Source of the DNA: Planctomycetota bacterium
GTDB taxonomy: Bacteria; Planctomycetota; JACOTG01
Assembly: GCA_016178505.1 (NCBI GenBank)
Contig: JACOTG010000162.1
Location: 1-34,224 of the forward strand
Direction: 5' to 3'
Length of the DNA stretch: 34,224 nucleotides
Shown here: piece by piece, positions 15,956 through 23,731 of the stretch
Layout of the letters: each line of letters starts with the position of its first letter
Numbering within the stretch: position 1 is the stretch's first letter
Made by a program: the position numbers and the translations under genes
Notes under the pieces: model-generated
Told to the model about the DNA's origin: nothing
Databases searched by the model: none
What the model saw: only the letters and a program-made list of their open reading frames with translations

Positions 15956-17113
15956 ATGATCACACTCCACGCGTTCGCGGCATCCCGGTCGGCTCGGCTG
16001 GCGTTCATCGTCGCCACGATGGCGGCGAGCACGGCCGGCCGCGCGCAGGGACTCGACGCATCCGAAAAAGACACGATCAAGCTCGTCGAGAGGGTTCGCC
16101 CCACATGCGTTCTCGTTCGTGTGCAGGATCGCGCCGAGCCGGCCCCGAACCGGAAGCGCATCCCGCGATTCGTCAATCGCACCCAGCTTTCCGGAACCGC
16201 CTGGGACTCTACCGGTACGTTCGTCACCCTCGGCGCGGACCTGGCGCATGCCGATCGTGTGTTCATCACGTTTCACGATGGAAGCGAGTTCCGTGCGACG
16301 ATCGTGGCCGAGGACACGACCACCTCGATCGGCGTGCTCAAGATCGAAGGCGCGCCGGTGCCCGTCTCAGCAGTGACGTGGGGCGATTCGAAGAAGCTCG
16401 TCGTCGGGAATCGCGTGATCGCGGTCGGCTGTCCGTTCGGGTTCACGGCGTCACCCTCGTTCGGTTGGGTCTCGGGGCTCGACCGCGAGCTCGTCGACCC
16501 GAACGCCGGGTCCAACACGCCGGGCCTCATTCAAGTCACGACTTCCGTGAATCCGGGCGACACGGGCGGACCGCTGGCCAACTCGTCCGGCGAAATCGTC
16601 GGGTTGTTGTCGTCGGTGTTTCGCCGTCCGACTTACGGCCCATCGATGTTCAGCGTGCTGCCGAACGTGGCCCCGGAAAGGAACGCGCCGGAGACTCCCA
16701 AGACATGGGTGTTTCAGGACTCGCTCAGCGCGGAAGGAATTGGATTCGCGTATCCGGCGCACCTCGTGAGGCCCGCGGTCGAGAAACTGCTCAAGGCGCC
16801 GAACGTCAAGCCGGCCGGGGGATCGTCGGGTCCGTGGCTCGGAATCACGGTGGAGCCGATCGGCCCGGCTTTGGCGGCGCAGCTCGGAATCAGCGAGGAC
16901 ATGGTGCTCGTCGACGGCGTGACGCGAAACGGTCCTGCGGGCCTCGCGGGAATTCAGAAGTACGACGTGCTCGTATCGCTCGACGGCAAAGAGATCCCCA
17001 CGCAGGAATCGTTGATGGAAGTACTCGGCGGACTCACGCCCGGCGCCGACGTGAAGGCGGCGGTGCGCCGCCAAGGTCAGACTCTCGAACTGAACATCAA
17101 GCTCGAGCGTTGA
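15956..17113 (+). CDS. HtrA-like PDZ protein lacking the catalytic triad (pseudoprotease)
   Basis: The 385-residue product has a signal peptide (cleavage near 30), a trypsin-like double barrel (about 38-290) and one C-terminal PDZ domain (about 295-385). Against the active HtrA encoded downstream, all three catalytic positions are changed. The TNFHV histidine is replaced in VTLGAD (Ala94), the DLAVL aspartate is Ser124 in TSIGVLKI, and the GNSGGPL serine is Thr203 in GDTGGPL. The fold-defining glycines (GTAW, GCPFGF, GGPL, EGIGFAYP) remain, so the fold is probably kept while proteolysis is lost. The ATG is one base after the anti-sigma stop, pointing to coupled translation. It could be a peptide sensor, a decoy, or a regulator of the active HtrA. 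Confidence 0.85.
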   Translation: MITLHAFAASRSARLAFIVATMAASTAGRAQGLDASEKDTIKLVERVRPTCVLVRVQDRAEPAPNRKRIPRFVNRTQLSGTAWDSTGTFVTLGADLAHADRVFITFHDGSEFRATIVAEDTTTSIGVLKIEGAPVPVSAVTWGDSKKLVVGNRVIAVGCPFGFTASPSFGWVSGLDRELVDPNAGSNTPGLIQVTTSVNPGDTGGPLANSSGEIVGLLSSVFRRPTYGPSMFSVLPNVAPERNAPETPKTWVFQDSLSAEGIGFAYPAHLVRPAVEKLLKAPNVKPAGGSSGPWLGITVEPIGPALAAQLGISEDMVLVDGVTRNGPAGLAGIQKYDVLVSLDGKEIPTQESLMEVLGGLTPGADVKAAVRRQGQTLELNIKLER

Positions 17114-17171
17114 GCCGGCGAATCGGAACGTGGCTCGGTGCGCTCGAGGACAGTCGATAGGAGGCATGGCC

Positions 17172-18362
17172 ATGAATCGCTCTTGGATGACTCTCGCGGT
17201 GGTCGCAATTCCGGCGCTTGCACTCACGGCTCTCGCGCAATCGTCGAAGCCGTCAGTTGACCAGCCGGTCCAAACGAAGTCCACGGACTCCGGCGACGCA
17301 TCGTCCGAACAGATCGAAGCCCAAATCCGTGACCTGGGGGCCGTCGACTACGTGGTTCGCGACCGCGCGTACGCGGCGCTGCGAAAACTCGGCGCCGGCG
17401 CGAAACCCGAACTCGAAAAGGCGACGAAGAGCGAGGATCCCGAGATCCGATGGCGAGCCGGCCGGCTCCTGCGCGCGCTCGCGTCGGGTGAGCGCGACGA
17501 TGTGACGACCGAGAAGTCCGACAAGAGCGACACGACGGAATCGAAGCCGCGGCCTCGCGCGCTGCGTCGACCCGATCGCAACTCCGATGACGACTCGGAC
17601 GCGACGTCGAACGGTTCGAACGACAACGACCCGTTCTCCGGCATGCGCGACTGGCCCGGGACCGACGAGGCGTTCCGCCGCCGCATGGAGACGCTCCAGC
17701 GGCAGATGCAGAAGATGCAACAAGACATGGATCGCATGATGCGTGATGGCGGACAGATGCCCGGAACGACCGTGCAGCGGCATGGATCCCGCTCCACGCT
17801 TCGCATGGACGACAATGGCGTCGAAGCGACGATCACGGAAAACAAGGACGGCAAGGACGTCACCGAAACCTACAAGGCGAAGGACCTCGAGGACTTCAAG
17901 GCGAAGTACCCGGAGGTCGCGCAGAAGCTCGGCCTCGATCACATGCAGTTCCAGTTCTCGGGGCCTCTCGGCGGCGGATCGTCGATCCTGCGTGTCCCGC
18001 GATTCCAAACGACCCCAACGACGCCGCTCGTTCCCGTTCTGCCGCGCGGCGACGCGGACGGTCCGCGTCTCGGCGTCGTCATTCAAGCGCCCGGCGCGGA
18101 TCTTGCCGAGCACCTCGGGCTCACCGAGGGCGAAGGCGTTCTCGTGAGAGAGGTCGTGCCCGACAGCCTCGCGGCAAAGCTCGGCATCCAGAAGTCGGAC
18201 GTGCTTCTCGAACTCAACGGCAAGTCGATCGGCAGCAGCGACGACGTACACGATGCGCTCGAGTCGACCAAGGCCGGCGGCACGGTGAAGGCGAAGATCC
18301 TCCGTCACGGCGAAGAAAAGACGCTCTCCGCGAAGCAAACGGAGGAGTCGACGGGCCGGTAA
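17172..18362 (+). CDS. Exported HEAT-like/coiled-coil/PDZ protein
   Basis: The 396-residue product has a signal peptide (residues 1 to about 22, ALALTALAQ) and a pair of HEAT-like helices at about 46-105 (YVVRDRAYAALRKLG, PEIRWRAGRLLRALA). An acidic, Ser/Asp-rich linker at 107-155 precedes a Met/Gln-rich coiled coil at about 166-193. A small beta region with KYPEVAQKLGL follows, and a PDZ domain at about 298-388. No catalytic site is seen; it looks like an envelope adaptor. Two ATGs compete: 17172 is chosen because AGGAGG at 17159-17164 is seven bases away, while ATG 17166 is only one base away. It lies between the pseudo-HtrA and HtrA genes on the same strand. Confidence 0.85.
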   Translation: MNRSWMTLAVVAIPALALTALAQSSKPSVDQPVQTKSTDSGDASSEQIEAQIRDLGAVDYVVRDRAYAALRKLGAGAKPELEKATKSEDPEIRWRAGRLLRALASGERDDVTTEKSDKSDTTESKPRPRALRRPDRNSDDDSDATSNGSNDNDPFSGMRDWPGTDEAFRRRMETLQRQMQKMQQDMDRMMRDGGQMPGTTVQRHGSRSTLRMDDNGVEATITENKDGKDVTETYKAKDLEDFKAKYPEVAQKLGLDHMQFQFSGPLGGGSSILRVPRFQTTPTTPLVPVLPRGDADGPRLGVVIQAPGADLAEHLGLTEGEGVLVREVVPDSLAAKLGIQKSDVLLELNGKSIGSSDDVHDALESTKAGGTVKAKILRHGEEKTLSAKQTEESTGR

Positions 18363-18418
18363 TTCGTCGCGACGTTTCTATTCGACGCTCCATCGACAAC
18401 TGGAAATCGGGTGATGCC

Positions 18419-19540
18419 ATGACACGTGCTGCACGCCATTTCGGGATCTTCGCGCTGGCGCTCCTCGCCGTGCTCGTCGGGATGAGCGTCCGCGTTTCGT
18501 TCGACTGGGTGAGGTTGTTCGGTTCCGCGCGCCCCGACCCGCAAATGGCGGCAATGCGCGCCGAAATTGCTTCGGCCGTTGATCCGTACGACGTGTTTCG
18601 AAAAGTCGCGAAGGTCGTCGGGCCGTCGGTGGTCAGCATTCACGGAGACGTCCGCGGCGACATGTACTCGGGCGAGCAAGCCGGCACCGGAGTCATCGTC
18701 GATACCGAAGGGCACGTGCTCACCAATTTCCACGTGATCGCCAACACCGAGAAGCTCTCCGTCGAGCTGGCGAACGGCAAACACTACCGCGCCAGCGTCG
18801 CCGGGGGCGACAGCGTGGTCGACCTCGCCGTTCTGCAGATCGAAGACGTCAGCACGGAAGTGCTGCAGTCCGTCGTGTTCGGCGATTCGGATGCGATCGA
18901 GGTGGGCCAGAGCGTTCTCGCGATCGGCAATGCTTTCGAACTCCGCGGGACTGTGACGCACGGGATCATCTCGGCGAAGGCCCGTCCGGTGATGACGAAG
19001 GCGCTGGTTTCTCGCGAGGGCGCGATCCCGGTGCTCGACGACTTCATCCAGACGGACGCACCGATCAATCCGGGGAACTCCGGCGGACCGCTCGTCGACA
19101 TCCACGGCGACGTGATCGGCATCAACACGCTGATCTACAGCCGCAGCGGAACCTCGGCCGGCATCGGCTTCGCGATCCCCAGCAACTATGCCAAGCAGGT
19201 CCTTCGACAGATCCTCGAAAACGGTCACATCGTCCGGGGTGGCATCGGCATTCAGGTTCCGCCCGAGGAAGCCATGACGACCGATGCTCTCGATGGCGTG
19301 CACGTGGACGCCGTATCGCCGAGAAGCCCGGCGGACGACGCCGGCGTCGTGCCCGGCGACAAGATCGTGGAACTCGACGGCCGGCCGATCCGCAACTTCG
19401 CCGAGCTTCGCAGTGTCGTTTCGCGCATGGAAGAGGGGCGAAAGACGACGGTCAAGGTCCAGCGCCGGGGACGATACGTGGCGCTACCGATCACGATCGG
19501 CTCGTTCGACAAGCTCCAGCCGCCGGCCAAGAAGAAATAG
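18419..19540 (+). CDS. HtrA/DegP-family serine protease with one PDZ domain
   Basis: This is a periplasmic, membrane-anchored protease of the DegS/DegQ type. The 373-residue product has an uncleaved-looking N-terminal membrane segment (about 8-24), a trypsin-like domain with His105 in TNFHVI, Asp135 in VVDLAVL and Ser221 in NPGNSGGPL, and one PDZ domain at about 265-360 (SPADDAGVVPGDKIVELDG). A single PDZ plus an anchor is the DegS layout, which would suit cleavage of an anti-sigma factor, but the substrate is inferred. The ATG at 18419 has only weak purine-rich sequence before it. It is the last gene of the plus-strand run and converges with clpX. Confidence 0.94.
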   Translation: MTRAARHFGIFALALLAVLVGMSVRVSFDWVRLFGSARPDPQMAAMRAEIASAVDPYDVFRKVAKVVGPSVVSIHGDVRGDMYSGEQAGTGVIVDTEGHVLTNFHVIANTEKLSVELANGKHYRASVAGGDSVVDLAVLQIEDVSTEVLQSVVFGDSDAIEVGQSVLAIGNAFELRGTVTHGIISAKARPVMTKALVSREGAIPVLDDFIQTDAPINPGNSGGPLVDIHGDVIGINTLIYSRSGTSAGIGFAIPSNYAKQVLRQILENGHIVRGGIGIQVPPEEAMTTDALDGVHVDAVSPRSPADDAGVVPGDKIVELDGRPIRNFAELRSVVSRMEEGRKTTVKVQRRGRYVALPITIGSFDKLQPPAKKK

Positions 19541-19551
19541 TCGGGCGCTCG

Positions 19552-19601
19552 CCGCATACCGAGTCGGACCTGGACGGCGTGAGGTGCTTGGGGCTATGCG
19601 G
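19552..19601. terminator. Possible bidirectional terminator between htrA-like gene and clpX
   Basis: CCGCATA (19552-19558) and TATGCGG (19595-19601) are inverted copies flanking 36 bases in the convergent gap; the right arm covers the clpX stop codon. The long loop and lack of a T-run make a terminator role weak. Confidence 0.2.
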
Positions 19602-20883
19602 TCTCGCGCTTCGATGTGCGCTTGCGCTCGACGATCGTGACGGGCTCTTCGCGACGCACGACGCCCGGCGTCACGACGTAGCGTGCGCCGTCCTTTCGCG
19701 TCGGCAGCTCGAACATCAGCTCCAGCATCAGCTCCTCGATGATCGACCGAACCGCGCGCACGCCCGTCTTCTTGGTGAGCGCCTGATTGGCGATCTCGCG
19801 AAGTGCGTCGGCCGTGAACTCCAGCTCGGCGCCCTCCATCTCGAAGAGCTTCTGATACTGCTTCACGAGCGCGTTCTTTGGCTCGATGAGGATGCGGACC
19901 AGCTCTTCCGATAGCAACGGATGCAGCACCGCCACGACGGGTAGGCGCCCGACGAACTCCGGAATCATGCCGAATTCGATCAGGTCGTGGGCCTCGACTT
20001 GGTCGAGCAGATTCGAGAGTTCGCGCGCCTGGTTGGAGTCCTCGATCAGCCCGCTGTAGCCGATCGTGCGACGGCCGACGCGACGCGAGATGATCTCTTC
20101 GACGCCGACGAACGTTCCGCCGCAGATGAAGAGGATGTTCGACGTGTCGACCGGGATGTACTGCTGCTCGGGGTGCTTTCGCCCACCTTGCGGCGGTACG
20201 TTGGAGATCGTCCCTTCGAGCATCTTCAGCAACGCTTGCTGCACGCCCTCGCCGGAGACGTCGCGCGTGATCGACACGTTTTCCTTCGTCTTGGCGATCT
20301 TGTCGATCTCGTCGATGAAGACGATGCCTTGCTGCGCGCGCTGCACGTCCCAGTCCGCGTTCTGGAGGAGCTTGAGGAGCAGGTTCTCGACGTCCTCGCC
20401 GACGTACCCGGCCTCGGTCAGCGTCGTCGCGTCGCCGATGGCGAACGGTACGTCGAGGATTCGCGCGAGCGTCCGCGCGAGGAGCGTCTTTCCGGAGCCG
20501 GTCGGTCCGATGAGGAGGATGTTCGATTTCTCGATTTCGACGTCGCTCGTGTCCACGGACGAAAGCAAGCGCTTGTAGTGGTTGTGGACGGCCACCGAAA
20601 GGACCTTCTTCGCGTGATCCTGTGAGATCACGTATTGATCGAGTTGATCCTTGATCTCCCGCGGCGTGGGAAGCGTCTCGCGTCGCAGCGGGCGAAACGA
20701 ACGCCCGGTGACGACGCTGCTGCCGCGCGGCCGCTTCAGCTCGTCGCTGAGGATGACGTTGCACAGCTCGACGCACTCGTCGCAGATGTACACGCCCGGT
20801 GGACCCGCGATGAGATTCGGGCGCGTCTTCCCGCAGAACGTGCAGGCGCGATCGCCGGAGCGGTCTTTCTTTCGACCTGTCAC
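19594..20883 (-). CDS. clpX: ATP-dependent Clp protease ATP-binding subunit ClpX
   Basis: ClpX is the AAA+ unfoldase that feeds substrates into ClpP in the cytoplasm. The 429-residue product has the N-terminal zinc domain (Cys14, Cys17, Cys34, Cys37), Walker A GPTGSGKT at 126-133, pore loop GYVG at 159-162 and Walker B IVFIDEID at 187-194. The substrate-side motif [11 protein letters not shown] follows. The ClpP-docking loop reads IGY where most ClpX have IGF, a conservative change. The start is GTG 20883, five bases after the clpP stop, with AAGG about ten bases upstream. It is the last gene of the tig-clpP-clpX run. Confidence 0.97.
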   Translation of the reverse strand: MTGRKKDRSGDRACTFCGKTRPNLIAGPPGVYICDECVELCNVILSDELKRPRGSSVVTGRSFRPLRRETLPTPREIKDQLDQYVISQDHAKKVLSVAVHNHYKRLLSSVDTSDVEIEKSNILLIGPTGSGKTLLARTLARILDVPFAIGDATTLTEAGYVGEDVENLLLKLLQNADWDVQRAQQGIVFIDEIDKIAKTKENVSITRDVSGEGVQQALLKMLEGTISNVPPQGGRKHPEQQYIPVDTSNILFICGGTFVGVEEIISRRVGRRTIGYSGLIEDSNQARELSNLLDQVEAHDLIEFGMIPEFVGRLPVVAVLHPLLSEELVRILIEPKNALVKQYQKLFEMEGAELEFTADALREIANQALTKKTGVRAVRSIIEELMLELMFELPTRKDGARYVVTPGVVRREEPVTIVERKRTSKRETA

Positions 20884-20888
20884 GCGCC

Positions 20889-21488
20889 CTAGGCCTTGAG
20901 CGTCTCGACGACCTCGTCGACGAGGCCGTAGGACTTGGCTTCTTCCGCGGACATGAAGTAGTCGCGGTCCGCGTTCTTCTCGACCTGCTTCACCGTTTGG
21001 CCCGTGTGCTTGGCCAGGATCTCGTTCAGCAGGCGCTTCTGCTTCAGGATCTCCTCGGCCTGGATGCTGATATCGGATGCGGTTCCCTGCGTGCCGCCCC
21101 ACGGCTGGTGGATCATGATCCGCGAGTGGGGGAGGGCATGGCGCTTGCCCTTCGTTCCGGCGGCCATCAGGACGGCAGCCATGCTCGCTGCCTGCCCGAT
21201 GCACCACGTCGCCACGGAGCACTGCACGAACTGCATCGTGTCGTAGATCGCGAGCCCCGCCGTGACGTAGCCGCCCGGCGAGTTGATGTACAGGTTGATG
21301 TCTTGCGTCCGGTTCTCTTTTTGGAGGAACAGGAGCTGCGCGATGACGACCGTCGCGACGGTGTCGTCGATCGGCGTTCCGATGATCACGATGCGATCTT
21401 CCAGGAGCCGCGAGTAGATGTCGTATTGACGCTCGCCGCGACCCGTCTTTTCGATGACGAATGGAATCGGAATGTAGTTCTCGGACAT
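20889..21488 (-). CDS. clpP: ATP-dependent Clp protease proteolytic subunit ClpP
   Basis: ClpP forms the tetradecameric serine-protease chamber used by ClpX. The 199-residue product has Ser102 in [10 protein letters not shown], His127 in [10 protein letters not shown] and Asp176 in DRDYFMS, a complete triad. The N-terminus YIPIPFVIE matches the axial-loop region that follows the usual short propeptide. ATG 21488 is chosen because GGAGG lies about eleven bases before it; an earlier start at 21536 would only add polar residues. It sits between tig and clpX, the classical order. Confidence 0.97.
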   Translation of the reverse strand: MSENYIPIPFVIEKTGRGERQYDIYSRLLEDRIVIIGTPIDDTVATVVIAQLLFLQKENRTQDINLYINSPGGYVTAGLAIYDTMQFVQCSVATWCIGQAASMAAVLMAAGTKGKRHALPHSRIMIHQPWGGTQGTASDISIQAEEILKQKRLLNEILAKHTGQTVKQVEKNADRDYFMSAEEAKSYGLVDEVVETLKA

Positions 21489-21546
21489 GGTTCGGTCACC
21501 CTCCCGCGTTGATCCTCGCATGCTTTCGCCCTTCACGTTCCGCGGA

Positions 21547-22854
21547 CTATCGGACCCGCGGGATCGACCGCTCCTCGATCGTCGCGTTGTTCCGGAGGAA
21601 CTCGCGCGTCAATCGCTCTCGGATCTCGCTCCGGAGCTGAGGCAGCAGGTTGTTTTCTTCGAAGTAAGCACGCACCTCGTTCGGCCATTTTCCATACGAT
21701 TGCGCTATCGACGCCAGCGCCTCGGTCATCTGTTCCTCGGTCACGAAAATGTGCTCGGCTTCCGCGATCCGCTCGAGGATGAACACCTTCTTGAACGCGC
21801 GTTCCATCTCTTCCTCGCGGCGATCCCGCTGGGTCTCGAGACGTTGAAGGATCTCGTCCTCGGCCAGGCCGTCCATCTGCATCTGAACGCGCGCTCGATG
21901 GAACGCGCGCTCCATTTCCTTTTGAACGATGCTCTTCGGCACGTCGAAGCGCGTCTTGTCGAGGAGCTGATCGAGGATGCGATCCTCGACGGCTCTCCAC
22001 GCGTCGCGCTCCTTCGATTGCTGGACCTGGGACTTCACGTTGTCGCGCAGCTGGTCGAGCGAATCGAAATCCAACTCCTTGGCCCATCGGTCGTCGACGG
22101 TCGGAACCTTGAGACGCTTCACCTCGCGCGGGACGATTCGTAGCGTCGCTTTCCCGCCGCGCTCGCCGGCGATCTCCACCGACTGCGGCAGTTCGACCTC
22201 GAATTCGCACGGATCGAGCGCTTGCGCGCCGGTGAATCGGGCGCCGAGGCCCGGCACGCGAAGGCCGAGAAGTTTTTCTTCGGACGGGACGAACTGGACG
22301 TTTTCGTTCGCACCGATCTTCTGATCGCCGCGCGCAACTTCGCAATCCGCGATCACCACGTCGTCCGGTGTGACTTCTGCCGGCGACAGCGGCTCGAGAG
22401 TGGCGCGGCTCTTCGCGAACGACTTCATCGCCGCATCGACTTCCTGCTCGACGACCGACACCGGCTCCTTGATCGCCGCGAGACCCTTGTACGACGGGAG
22501 ATCGAAGTCCGGTCGAACCTCGATCGTGATCTCGAAGTAGAGCGGGCCCGACGGATCGAACGGCACTTTCTCGATGTCTATCTCGGGGCTGCCGAGCGCC
22601 GTGATCTTCTTCTCGCTCATCGCCTCTTCGAACGACGAAGCGATCAAGTCGCGCTTGATGTCGTGGTAGATGCGTTCGCCGTACTTTCGCTCGAGGAATT
22701 TTCGGGGAACGTGTCCCTTGCGAAACCCGGGAAAGTTCGACGACTGGATGATCTGTTGAAAGGTCTTGTTGACCTCTTGACTCACGCGCTCGCCCGATAC
22801 CGTGATCTTCAGTAGCTTGCGGCACGGGCCGATTTCTTCGACGACCGCCTCCAT
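21547..22854 (-). CDS. tig: Trigger factor, ribosome-associated chaperone
   Basis: Trigger factor binds ribosomal protein L23 at the exit tunnel and shields nascent chains. The 435-residue product has the ribosome-binding signature GFRKGHVP at 43-50, a central FKBP-like domain (about 150-245, with [12 protein letters not shown]) and the long helical C-terminal chaperone arms. The ATG has AGGAGG eight bases upstream. A near-consensus promoter (22890-22917) lies directly ahead. Followed by clpP after 58 bases, it couples folding and degradation as in many bacteria. Confidence 0.96.
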   Translation of the reverse strand: MEAVVEEIGPCRKLLKITVSGERVSQEVNKTFQQIIQSSNFPGFRKGHVPRKFLERKYGERIYHDIKRDLIASSFEEAMSEKKITALGSPEIDIEKVPFDPSGPLYFEITIEVRPDFDLPSYKGLAAIKEPVSVVEQEVDAAMKSFAKSRATLEPLSPAEVTPDDVVIADCEVARGDQKIGANENVQFVPSEEKLLGLRVPGLGARFTGAQALDPCEFEVELPQSVEIAGERGGKATLRIVPREVKRLKVPTVDDRWAKELDFDSLDQLRDNVKSQVQQSKERDAWRAVEDRILDQLLDKTRFDVPKSIVQKEMERAFHRARVQMQMDGLAEDEILQRLETQRDRREEEMERAFKKVFILERIAEAEHIFVTEEQMTEALASIAQSYGKWPNEVRAYFEENNLLPQLRSEIRERLTREFLRNNATIEERSIPRVR

Positions 22855-22889
22855 GGGCGGGCCCTCCTTTCGAGAAACGATGGTGCCGG

Positions 22890-22917
22890 ATTATACACAC
22901 GCATCTCCGGTGATCAA
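22890..22917 (-). promoter_or_regulatory. Sigma-70 promoter for tig-clpP-clpX
   Basis: On the minus strand TTGATC (22917-22912) and a perfect TATAAT (22895-22890) are 16 bases apart. Transcription would start near 22883 and give a leader of about 28 bases carrying the AGGAGG of tig. The TGA stop of the preceding membrane-protein gene (22916-22914) is inside the -35 box. Confidence 0.75.
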
Positions 22918-23537
22918 ACGCCGGTGAACGCGCCGAGCGCGCGCGCGACGACCTGCGCGAGCCAGAAGACGCCGACTCCGACGAACACGACGAGCGTCGT
23001 TCGCACCCCGAGGAGGAAGAGGTTGTGGATCGGAAACGGCATGCGCGGACGTCCTTCCGGCTCGGGCCCGAGTCGATGCAGAAACGCCACCGACACGACC
23101 GTGAGCGCGATCGGAGCCTGAAGAAGACTGCGCTCCAGCGGCTCCGAGACGCCAACGGAAGCCAGCGCGCGAACGAATCCGAGGACGACGTACGTCGCGA
23201 GCGGAACGAAAATGGCGAGCGCGATCGCTCGGCGGTGGCCGTCGACGAATCCCGCGAAGCATCGCAATCGGTCGCGGCATCGCTCGTCGCAGACGGCGAA
23301 TCGCGCGGCTCCGCGCCGGGACTCGATCTCGATGGCCCTTCCCGGCGCGGCCCGACGTCCGCACCACACGCAGCGACATTCGCGAAACCGGTTCATGAAC
23401 GGAATGGCGACGAATCGATGCGTGAACATGACCACGATGGCGACCGAGTACGACACGACGATTCCGAACGGATGCTGAACGAAGAGGTAGAGGACCAACG
23501 GGATGAAGAGAAACAAGAGGACCCCGCCGACGTGCAC
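22914..23537 (-). CDS. Multi-pass membrane protein with a cysteine-rich cytoplasmic or luminal loop
   Basis: I do not recognise the family. In the 207-residue form there are about five hydrophobic segments (roughly 5-22, 24-47, 103-125, 138-155, 172-197). A hydrophilic loop between the second and third holds Cys54, Cys56, Cys59, Cys83, Cys87 and Cys93. The CxxC ... CxxxC spacing suggests a zinc site, perhaps of the TRASH type, but that is inference. The start is uncertain: GTG 23537 has a GAGG eight bases upstream, while a TTG at 23723 in the same frame would add 62 residues including NYRYDRRPFSNG. That part would overlap the promoter region of the opposite gene. It precedes tig on the same strand by 59 bases. 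Confidence 0.65.
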   Translation of the reverse strand: MHVGGVLLFLFIPLVLYLFVQHPFGIVVSYSVAIVVMFTHRFVAIPFMNRFRECRCVWCGRRAAPGRAIEIESRRGAARFAVCDERCRDRLRCFAGFVDGHRRAIALAIFVPLATYVVLGFVRALASVGVSEPLERSLLQAPIALTVVSVAFLHRLGPEPEGRPRMPFPIHNLFLLGVRTTLVVFVGVGVFWLAQVVARALGAFTGV

Positions 23538-23620
23538 GATCGAAACCTCGCCGTTCGAGAATGGGCGCCGATCATATCGGTAGTTGAACGGTCGAAGAAG
23601 GCCGCGAGCCCACTCGGTCG

Positions 23621-23649
23621 TTGAAGTCGCGCCCGGGACGCGATTAGAT
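23621..23649 (+). promoter_or_regulatory. Possible promoter of the DUF1570-like gene
   Basis: TTGAAG (23621-23626) and TTAGAT (23644-23649) are spaced by 17 bases. The -35 is a fair match and the -10 is weak. A start near 23656 would leave a leader of about 76 bases. Confidence 0.35.
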
Positions 23650-23731
23650 GATGGGTCCAACGGGACTTCGGCAGCCGCCCGGCGCTGCGAAGGATTCAAG
23701 AGAAGGGTCGCGAAAGGAAGCAAGAGTTCTC

